From Fen-999 sp044220545 (GTDB lineage Bacteria; Pseudomonadota; Gammaproteobacteria; Burkholderiales; Rhodocyclaceae): a stretch of 64,000 nucleotides of DNA. The notes under the pieces were generated by a model. The model saw nothing but the letters and a program-made list of their open reading frames with translations. It was not told the DNA's origin and made no database searches. The DNA lies in NCBI GenBank assembly GCA_044220545.1, contig JBGAQX010000011.1, positions 51,840-115,839 on the forward strand, in the 5' to 3' direction. Positions 36,179 through 42,853 of the stretch are shown piece by piece (positions within the stretch are counted from its first letter, which is position 1; every line of letters begins with the position of its first letter). The translations under genes and the position numbers were made by a program.

Positions 36179-37510
36179 ATGCATTCCACGCGCAATCTGC
36201 ACGAACTGGCTTCTTTTCTCGACGGTCTGGACGAGCCGCGCATCGTCATGGATGCCAACTACCGCATCGTGGCCGCCAATGCCGCCTACAGCCGGGAGTT
36301 CGGGGCCGGCCGGCCCGTGGTTGGCCGTCTCTGCTACGAGGTATCGCATAACTTCACGGTACCTTGCGATCAGGCGGGCGAATCCTGTCCGCTGCAAGGC
36401 AGCCGCCAGGACGGCCATAGTCGGCGTGTCCTGCATCTGCACCAGACGCCGCGCGGCGAGGAGCACGTGGATGTCGAGACCACGCCGGTACGCGATGAAT
36501 CCGGCCGCATTGCCTATTTCGTCGAGACCATGCGGGTAGTGCGGCACGCCAGCAGTCGTCCCGCCGCCCAGGGCCTTGTCGGCCGCGCCCCGGCGTTTAC
36601 GCGCATGCTGTCCTTGGTGTTGCGTGTCGCGCCCGCCGAGGCCGCCGTCATGCTGCTGGGTGAAACCGGTACCGGCAAGGAGGTGGTGGCGCGCCTCATC
36701 CACGAGGCCAGTCCCCGCGCGCAAGGGCCCTTCGTCGCCGTCGACTGCTCCGGATTGACCGAGACGCTCTTCGAAAGCGAACTCTTCGGTTACGAGAAAG
36801 GCGCGTTCACCGGCGCCACCCACCGCAAGCAGGGATTGGTGGAGGCGGCGTCCGGCGGCACGCTGTTTCTAGACGAAATCGGCGAACTGCCGCCTTCACT
36901 GCAAGTGAAGCTGCTGCGCCTTCTGGAAACCGGCACCTATCGGCGCGTCGGTGGTGTGGAAACCCTGCGCGCCGACTTTCGTCTCATTTCCGCCACGCAC
37001 CGCGACCTGGCCGCCATGGTCAAGGCGGAAAGCTTCCGGCGCGATCTCTACTTTCGCATCAATACCTTCCCCGTCCGCATGCCCGCGCTGCGCGAGCGGC
37101 CGGAAGATCTGCCCCTGCTGGCCGAATCCCTGCTGGCGCGAGTCGCCGCGCAGCGAAGATTGCGGCTATCGCCGGCGGCACTGGTCGCCCTGGCCGCGAT
37201 GCCCTTCGAGGGCAACATCCGCGAGCTGCGCAACCTGCTGGAACGCGCCAGCCTGCTTGCGGACGGAGACGAGATCGAACCCGCGCACCTGGTCGATATC
37301 GATGCCGCGGCACCGCCCCTGCCGACTCGCGAGACACCGGTTCCCGAACCAATCGCACAAGCGCAGCGGCACTGGCTGACGCTCGACGACAACGAACGCG
37401 AATACCTCGCCTGGGCGGTGAAGAATCATCAGGGCGACCGCCCCTCGCTGGCCCGGCGTCTCGGCCTGAGCGAACGAACCTTGTTCCGCAAGCTGCGCGG
37501 CCTGAACTGA
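36179..37510 (+). CDS. Sigma-54-dependent activator with Cys-containing PAS sensor (FisR-like)
   Basis: A 443-residue bacterial enhancer-binding protein. Residues 8-115 form a PAS-like sensor with Cys52, Cys63 and Cys70 in the LCYEVSH...VPC...SCPL segment. The AAA+ domain (about 137-370) has Walker A GETGTGKE, the sigma-54 contact loop GAFTGA and Walker B GGTLFLDEIGEL. The end is a Fis-type helix-turn-helix (LARRLGLSERTLFRKLRGL). The cysteine spacing (11 and 7) equals that which I recall for the persulfide sensor FisR of Cupriavidus (C53, C64, C71). It likely activates both flanking units in response to sulfide or persulfide; this is inference. Confidence 0.87.
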   Translation: MHSTRNLHELASFLDGLDEPRIVMDANYRIVAANAAYSREFGAGRPVVGRLCYEVSHNFTVPCDQAGESCPLQGSRQDGHSRRVLHLHQTPRGEEHVDVETTPVRDESGRIAYFVETMRVVRHASSRPAAQGLVGRAPAFTRMLSLVLRVAPAEAAVMLLGETGTGKEVVARLIHEASPRAQGPFVAVDCSGLTETLFESELFGYEKGAFTGATHRKQGLVEAASGGTLFLDEIGELPPSLQVKLLRLLETGTYRRVGGVETLRADFRLISATHRDLAAMVKAESFRRDLYFRINTFPVRMPALRERPEDLPLLAESLLARVAAQRRLRLSPAALVALAAMPFEGNIRELRNLLERASLLADGDEIEPAHLVDIDAAAPPLPTRETPVPEPIAQAQRHWLTLDDNEREYLAWAVKNHQGDRPSLARRLGLSERTLFRKLRGLN

Positions 37511-37814
37511 GACGAAGCAATATTTGGCGGTTTGACCGGTGCCACGGCGGCACATGGAAGTTCGAATTGGCAGTTTGGTGTCACCGCGGTCGGCGGGTTG
37601 TCAGCCGCGGGCCATTGGGCCTATGGCACGCAACCCCGGCGGCCAAAGGAATCTTCCAATTTCCAGTCGTACCTGGCACGGCACTTGTATTGGGCCAGGA
37701 AGGGAAGCGCCGCCATTGTCGCCGTTGAATGCGTCCGGGAGCTGCACACCCGGCATTGGAGCCTTCGACCATGGGCGAGTCTCCTCCCTCCTTTTGTTCA
37801 ATCAGGAGAAATTC
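37511..37814. other. 304-bp non-coding region between the activator and the NifX-like gene
   Basis: No convincing gene. It holds a TGCC-N5-GGCA inverted repeat at 37540-37552, a GGTGTCACC palindrome near 37579, a sigma-54-type promoter at 37674-37689 and the ribosome site AGGAGAA before 37815. Upstream repeats followed by a -24/-12 promoter is the normal layout of an enhancer-controlled gene. A roughly 110-base transcribed leader is predicted. Confidence 0.6.
37674..37689 (+). promoter_or_regulatory. Sigma-54 (-24/-12) promoter of the NifX-like gene
   Basis: TGGCACGGCACTTGTA matches the consensus TGGCACG-N4-TTGCA at every position except T for C in the -12 dinucleotide, with correct spacing. 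The predicted transcript start is about 12 bases downstream, leaving a leader of about 110 bases. The gene just upstream encodes a sigma-54 activator. Confidence 0.7.
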
Positions 37815-38219
37815 ATGCGTATCGCCGTTACTAGCCAGAACTTCCGCACCGTCACGGGCCATGCCGGCCGGGCTCGTCGCTTCATCGTCTTCGAAGCCGA
37901 TGGAAGCCTGCCGCCGCGCGAGGTGGCGCGACTCGATCTTGACGCCGACATGGCCATTCATGGCTTCGACCAGCGCAGGGCGCATCCCATCGATAGCATG
38001 GACGTGCTGGTCACCGGCGGTGCCGGTGAGGGCTTTGTCCGGAATCTTGCTGCCCGTGGCATTCAAGTGGTGGCGACGCCGGAGAGCGACCCTGCGCTGG
38101 CCGTGGCGGCCTTTCTGGCCGGGCGACTACTGTCCGCGAGCGGTGCCTGCGACCATAACCACGACGACCGGGGCGACGACGACCATGATCATGGGCATCA
38201 ATGCGCCTGTCACGGTTGA
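37815..38219 (+). CDS. NifX/NifB-family cluster-binding protein with His/Asp-rich tail
   Basis: A 134-residue protein of the dinitrogenase iron-molybdenum cofactor family (NifX/NafY/NifB C-terminal type), seen in MRIAVTSQNFRTVTGHAGRARRFIVFE, DVLVTGGAGEGFVRNLAARGIQVV and the terminal AVAAFL. No nif genes are present in the window, so it is not evidence for nitrogen fixation; such stand-alone proteins often occur with sulfur-redox genes. The last 23 residues hold six His, many Asp and three Cys, a likely metal-binding tail. AGGAGAA supports the ATG at 37815. Confidence 0.85.
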   Translation: MRIAVTSQNFRTVTGHAGRARRFIVFEADGSLPPREVARLDLDADMAIHGFDQRRAHPIDSMDVLVTGGAGEGFVRNLAARGIQVVATPESDPALAVAAFLAGRLLSASGACDHNHDDRGDDDHDHGHQCACHG

Positions 38220-38275
38220 TCCCTGGCGCGGGCAACGATGACGACACGGCCCGCGTGTTGCCGGCCTCCCACGAC

Positions 38276-38809
38276 TCAATGCGAGCACCAGCAGGAGGCG
38301 CCATCGTCGCCGCCGCAGGCGCCGATCTGACTCTCCCGCAGGCTCATGGTCGAACGCACGGCTTTTTGCGCACCATCGAGCAGCACATCGAATCGCGCCA
38401 GCTGATTCCAGACATCGCAGTAACGCCATTCCCAGACCAGTTCGTTCCGCGCTTCGAAATACCTTGTCCAGGAGGGTTCCGGCGGCCCCAGAACGCGCAG
38501 CACTTCGTCGCCGGTCATCGCCGGCGTGATGCGGGCGAAGAATTCCGGGGTCAGCACATTTTCGATCTTCTGTAGCCTTCCGTCGGGCCCAAGCCGCGCC
38601 ATGAAAGTCTTCACGCCCATCGGGCCGCGCGGATAGGCGAGTTGCCGCGAACCATCCGGGTGCAGCCATTCCATTTTCGGTCGCCCCATCACCCGGGTCA
38701 CGTCGTCCAGAACGGCTTCGCCGGCCATCAGGCCGCGGCCGTCGAAGCTGGCACAGTCGGCCAGAAACAGGCCGACAACCGGCAGAAGCGTGAGGAGTCT
38801 TGAATTCAT
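38276..38809 (-). CDS. Outer-membrane lipoprotein of unknown function with BamE/SmpA-like repeats
   Basis: A 177-residue protein with a lipoprotein signal (LLPVVGLFLADC, Cys near residue 18). Two similar segments, DDVTRVMGRPKMEWLHPDGSRQLAYPRG and DEVLRVLGPPEPSWTRYFEARNELVWEWRY, resemble the BamE/SmpA fold in tandem. The C terminus has a short Cys-rich end (CGGDDGASCWCSH). It is not in an obvious operon. The ATG at 38809 is chosen to place the lipobox normally. Confidence 0.75.
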   Translation of the reverse strand: MNSRLLTLLPVVGLFLADCASFDGRGLMAGEAVLDDVTRVMGRPKMEWLHPDGSRQLAYPRGPMGVKTFMARLGPDGRLQKIENVLTPEFFARITPAMTGDEVLRVLGPPEPSWTRYFEARNELVWEWRYCDVWNQLARFDVLLDGAQKAVRSTMSLRESQIGACGGDDGASCWCSH

Positions 38810-38917
38810 GGCGTCCCTCCCAAAGTTGGGCATGCTGCCGAAGCGCGCCAGCACGCACCGAGGGCCGCATTCTGTCAATTTGAGACGTTCGTGGTATGGA
38901 TGGTTCCTCACCGTGCC

Positions 38918-39761
38918 TTAGGGCACCACCCGGTAGGCCGGATTCTTCATGGCCGCGACCGCCGCAATGATGGCTTCGATCGCCTGTGGACGGGAGAAAC
39001 CGCGCCGCCAGGCAAGGGCCACCCGGCGGGTCGGCGCCGGCGGCTGAAAGGGAATGGCCGTCACCATGTCGGAACGATAGGGGCCGGACAGGGCGCCCGC
39101 TGGCAGGACCGAGATGCCGTAGCCGGAAGCCACCATGCACCGAACCGTCTCGATGGAGTGGCCTTCGAGCAACGAACCTTCGGCGTGGCTGATGTCCGGG
39201 CAGGCATCCAGCACCTGTTCCCGGAAGCAGTTACCGGCCTTCAGCACCAGCACATGGTCGCCGCGTACTTCTTCGGCGCTGAGGCTCGTCCGTTCGCACC
39301 ACGGGTGCCCCCGGGGCACGATGACCTCGAAGGGTTCGTCGTAGAGAGCCCTGGTCTGAATGCCCGGTACGTCGAAGGGCAGGGCGACGATGGCCGCGTC
39401 GACATTGCCGTATTTCAGGTAGTCGGCCAGCAGCGCGGTCATGCTTTCCTCGATGAATAGCGACATCTCGGGAGCGATCCGGCGCATCGAGCCGATCAGT
39501 TCGGGAAGCAAGTAGGGGCCAATGGTGTGAATCACGCCAAGGCGGAACTCTCCAAGGGCAGGCGCTGCCCGGTGAAGGCACATACGTCGACGGGGGGAGA
39601 CTATGGCCGATTGGATTAGCATTGTCTGTCCGGCCTGCGCGAGAACGGTCAGGGTTCCCGACCACCGGCCTATCCTTGCATGCATGGCAGCGCTCGGCCG
39701 CCCTGCTAAAGGAATTTTCGTCGGCAAAGGCGACCAGATAGCGCAGGGCAGACAGTTTCAT
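38918..39761 (-). pseudogene. OxyR-like LysR regulator, frameshifted with damaged DNA-binding domain
   Basis: The minus strand starts at 39761 with the LysR/OxyR N terminus MKLSALRYLVAFADENSFSR followed by AAERCHA, but the frame then leaves the family sequence. The effector domain (GEFRLGVIHTIGPYLLPELIG to the end) is intact but in another frame from about 39550 down. Only about 130 bases separate the two parts, where roughly 190 are expected, so about 20 codons of the helix-turn-helix and linker are lost as well. The effector keeps cysteines in LKAGNCFREQV and VLDACPD that fit the OxyR redox pair. It is divergent from a cytochrome c peroxidase gene. A sequencing error alone would not explain the missing length. 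Confidence 0.85.
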
Positions 39762-39818
39762 GGGGAGGTCCTATAGGCAACAACTATACGCAGCATAGCA
39801 AAAAACTATTATAAATCA

Positions 39819-39832
39819 TTGACTTACATCAA
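39819..39832 (+). promoter_or_regulatory. FNR/ANR-type box upstream of the cytochrome c peroxidase gene
   Basis: TTGACTTACATCAA matches TTGAT-N4-ATCAA with one change. A -10-like GATAAA lies at 39852-39857, so the box centre would be near -40 of a start at about 39865, the class II activator position. This predicts induction of the peroxidase at low oxygen. Confidence 0.72.
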
Positions 39833-39897
39833 CAGGCCTACGGATTGTAGGGATAAATTGTGCGCTGCGTTAGCTTTTTCATCATAAGGAGCCTTCC

Positions 39898-40890
39898 ATG
39901 AAAATTCGCATCGTCGCTGCTTCCCTGTTTGCCGTCGGTCTGCCTCTGGCTTGGGCCGCGGTCGACGAACCCATCCAGCCGATCACCCCGGCCAAGCAGA
40001 TCAATCTGGGCATGGTCGAGCTGGGCAAGAAGCTATATTTCGACCCAAGACTGTCGAAATCCGGCTTCATCTCCTGCAACTCCTGCCACAACCTCTCCAT
40101 GGGTGGCACCGACAACATCCCGACTTCCATCGGCGACAAGTGGCAGCAGGGGCCGATCAACGCCCCGACCGTGCTCAACTCCAGCCTGAACGTCGCCCAG
40201 TTCTGGGATGGCCGCGCGGCAGACCTCAAGGCCCAGGCCGGCGGCCCGATCGCCAACCCCGGTGAAATGGCCTTCACACACACCCTGGCGCTCGGCGTCC
40301 TGGAGTCGATACCGGCTTATGTGCGCGAATTCAAGCAAGTGTTCGGCAAGGACAAGGTCGACATCGACCAGGTCACCCTGGCCATCGCGGAATTCGAAAA
40401 GACCCTGGTGACGCCCAACTCGCGTTTCGACCAGTGGCTGCTTGGCAAGAAGGACGCCCTGACCGCCGACGAGCTGGCCGGCTACAAGCTGTTCAAGGAA
40501 AGCGGTTGTGTCGCCTGCCACAATGGTCCGGCCGTGGGCGGCAACTCCTTCCAGAAGATGGGCGTCGTCGAGCCCTACAAGACCAAGGCGTCCGCCGCCG
40601 GCCGCGCCGATGTGACCGGCAAGGACGCCGACCGCTTCAACTTCAAGGTGCCGACGCTGCGCAACGTGGAAATGACCTATCCCTACTTCCATGATGGCGC
40701 CGCCAACACCCTGACCGAAGCGGTCGATGTCATGGGCCGGCTGCAACTGGGGAAGAAGTTCAGCCAGGATGAGAATGGCAAAGTGGTTGCCTTCCTGAAG
40801 ACCCTGACCGGCGACCAGCCCAGCTTCATGATGCCGATCCTGCCGCCTTCGACCGACAAGACCCCGCGTCCGACCCCGTTCGCCAAGTAA
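39898..40890 (+). CDS. Periplasmic di-haem cytochrome c peroxidase
   Basis: A 330-residue bacterial cytochrome c peroxidase (CcpA type). A signal peptide ends near residue 20. The two haem motifs are CNSCH near residue 60 and CVACH near residue 203, with the conserved NAPTVLNSSLNVAQFWDGRAADL and VPTLRNVEMTYPYFHDG segments. It reduces hydrogen peroxide to water with electrons from small cytochromes c such as that encoded at 1594. AAGGAGCC precedes the start. An FNR box and -10 box lie upstream; a strong terminator follows. Confidence 0.95.
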   Translation: MKIRIVAASLFAVGLPLAWAAVDEPIQPITPAKQINLGMVELGKKLYFDPRLSKSGFISCNSCHNLSMGGTDNIPTSIGDKWQQGPINAPTVLNSSLNVAQFWDGRAADLKAQAGGPIANPGEMAFTHTLALGVLESIPAYVREFKQVFGKDKVDIDQVTLAIAEFEKTLVTPNSRFDQWLLGKKDALTADELAGYKLFKESGCVACHNGPAVGGNSFQKMGVVEPYKTKASAAGRADVTGKDADRFNFKVPTLRNVEMTYPYFHDGAANTLTEAVDVMGRLQLGKKFSQDENGKVVAFLKTLTGDQPSFMMPILPPSTDKTPRPTPFAK

Positions 40891-40911
40891 CAGGCATCTC
40901 GTCACAGTACC

Positions 40912-40935
40912 GATGCCCCGGCTTGCCGGGGCATC
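40912..40935 (+). terminator. Terminator of the cytochrome c peroxidase gene
   Basis: Perfect 10-bp arms GATGCCCCGG and CCGGGGCATC around a CTTG loop, followed by TTGCTTT. Strong stem and moderate T content. Confidence 0.85.
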
Positions 40936-40951
40936 TTGCTTTCCGGACGTT

Positions 40952-41566
40952 CTACCGGACGGTCTGTACTTCCAGCCTTTCCAGTACCGCCGGCCTGGCC
41001 GTTTGCAGGCGCAGGTAGTGGGCCTGGCGTTCAGTCACGATGAACTCGAACGCCATGGCCGCGCCTTCGGTTCTCAATCCGGGGTGTTCGCCGATGTCGA
41101 AGCTTGCCGAGATGACTTGTGCGCAGGCTTCGGCGGCACTGTCGAAACGCAATCGGGCGCGGTATCGCCCGGCGGACAAGGTGCCGAGGGGGATGAAATA
41201 CGTATCGCCCGCCGGGCCGCGCAATTGGGCCAGCGTCGATTGGCTCCAGTCACCCGTCGTCGGCCCGGCAATGCGCATCGGATAGTAGCCGCAACGCTGT
41301 TTCATGTAGGTCAGCAGCGTGTGCAGGTCCTTCTGCTCATCGATCACAACCTCGCCGGCATGGCGGCGGATGTGGTTGGCCGCGGCCAAGTGATCCGCAT
41401 CGAAGGTCAGGCGTCCGCTGCATTCGCCTTCGTGGCAGCGCGCGCAAACCGTGTTGAAGCGCACCACGGTGCTGGTCGGGATTTCCGTGCCCTGGGTGGC
41501 GCCGGCCGTGGCAAGTACGACGGCAAGCGCGGTGACCGGCGTGGCGTGCGCGATGGGTAGTTTCAT
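40952..41566 (-). CDS. Exported mono-haem c-type protein of unknown function
   Basis: A 204-residue protein with a signal peptide (cleavage probably near ATQGTE). One haem site, VCARCHEGEC, lies near residue 40. The rest holds VIDEQKDLHTLLTYMKQRCGYYPM and a beta-rich C-terminal half (residues 105-204). I do not recognise the family. It faces the peroxidase terminator on one side and is divergent from the ChaN gene on the other. A periplasmic electron carrier or haem sensor is possible. Confidence 0.7.
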   Translation of the reverse strand: MKLPIAHATPVTALAVVLATAGATQGTEIPTSTVVRFNTVCARCHEGECSGRLTFDADHLAAANHIRRHAGEVVIDEQKDLHTLLTYMKQRCGYYPMRIAGPTTGDWSQSTLAQLRGPAGDTYFIPLGTLSAGRYRARLRFDSAAEACAQVISASFDIGEHPGLRTEGAAMAFEFIVTERQAHYLRLQTARPAVLERLEVQTVR

Positions 41567-41686
41567 TGTCAGGTTTCCCGGATTGGCGACAACGGCATGT
41601 TCGCATCGTACGATAGGCCGAGGCCATCGGCCCGATAGTCAATATCAAGTTGCCGCGCAGAGCGGCAAGGCGCTAGGCTATGGGTC

Positions 41687-42853
41687 ATGATGCCCCTCTC
41701 CGTTCGATTCTCCGCGACCCTGATCGCCGCGCTGGCGGTGCTGTCGGCCTCGTGTTCCGGCTCGCAGGACGCGCCCGCTTCGTGCGGCAAGCCGGGTCAG
41801 TGGCTGGTGCCGGCGGGCTCGAATCCGGCGCCCCTGGCCGCGGCCGCGCTGATCGACCGGCAGGCTGGCCAGCAGGTGGTTCTGCTCGGCGAGGCGCACG
41901 ACAGCGCCGAGGATCACCGCTGGCAATTGCATACCCTGACTCAGTTGCACTCGCGGCAACCGGACCTGGCCATCGGCTTCGAGATGTTTCCCCGCCGCCT
42001 GCAGCCGGTGCTGGACCAATGGGTCGCCGGCACGCTCGCGGAAGAGGAGCTCCTGAAGCGCGGCGAGTGGGACAAGGTCTGGGCCTACGATGCGCGCGAC
42101 TATCTGCCGCTGTTCCATTTCGCCCGCATGAACCGCGTTCCCATGCTCGCCATGAACGTCGAGCGCAGCCTGCCGGATGCCGTCGGCAAGGAAGGCTGGG
42201 AGGCGGTGCCCGAAGCGCGGAAGGAAGGCGTCAGTCGCCCGGCCAAGCCCGGCCCCGATTACATCAAGGAGTTGCGCCTGGTGTTCGAGCACCATCCCGC
42301 CAAGGCCAGGGGCGAGGCGGCCTTTCCGCGCTTCGTCGAGGCGCAGACGCTTTGGGACCGGGCCATGGCGCAGTCCATGGCGGACTACCTGAAGAAGCGT
42401 CCGCAAGCGCTGGTGGTCGGCATCCTCGGTGCCGGCCACGTCCGTTACGGCCATGGCGTCGCCCATCAGTTGAAGGATCTCGGCGTAGAACGGGTGGGGC
42501 GCTTGCTCACCTGGAGCCAGGCCGACAGTTGCTCGGAAATCGAACCCGGCCTCGCCGACGCCGTCTATGTCGTCCAGCAACCGAAAGGCAGCCCGCCCCG
42601 GCTGGGCGTCGCGACGGAAGTGGAGAAGAGCGGCGGTTTGCGGATCAGCGCCATCACGCCCGGCAGCATTGCCGAGAAGGCCGGACTGAAGGCCGGCGAC
42701 GTCATCGTCGACATCGCCGGCCAGCCGGCCAAGGGAATACAGATGTTGCGCAACGCCGTGCAACGCCAGACGCCCGGCACCTGGCTGCCGCTCAAGGTCC
42801 GGCGCGGCGGCGAGGAACTGGAGATCGTCGCGCGCTTCCCGGTCGACCCATGA
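41687..42853 (+). CDS. ChaN-type haem-binding lipoprotein with PDZ domain
   Basis: A 388-residue protein. The N terminus has a lipoprotein signal (LAVLSASCS, Cys near residue 23). Residues 45-280 form the ChaN/DUF399 domain (VVLLGEAHDSAEDH, IGFEMFPRR, GILGAGHVRYGHGVA), which binds haem in related proteins. Residues 295-385 form a PDZ domain (PGSIAEKAGLKAGDVIVDIAGQP). It shares an ATGA overlap with the following M1 peptidase gene. The two likely act together in the envelope. A second ATG at 41690 could also be used. Confidence 0.87.
   Translation: MMPLSVRFSATLIAALAVLSASCSGSQDAPASCGKPGQWLVPAGSNPAPLAAAALIDRQAGQQVVLLGEAHDSAEDHRWQLHTLTQLHSRQPDLAIGFEMFPRRLQPVLDQWVAGTLAEEELLKRGEWDKVWAYDARDYLPLFHFARMNRVPMLAMNVERSLPDAVGKEGWEAVPEARKEGVSRPAKPGPDYIKELRLVFEHHPAKARGEAAFPRFVEAQTLWDRAMAQSMADYLKKRPQALVVGILGAGHVRYGHGVAHQLKDLGVERVGRLLTWSQADSCSEIEPGLADAVYVVQQPKGSPPRLGVATEVEKSGGLRISAITPGSIAEKAGLKAGDVIVDIAGQPAKGIQMLRNAVQRQTPGTWLPLKVRRGGEELEIVARFPVDP

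Noticed and set aside
37815..38219. Evidence for nitrogen fixation from the NifX-like gene
   Set aside because: No nifHDK, nifENB or other nif genes are in the window, and stand-alone NifX-like proteins are common in non-fixers.
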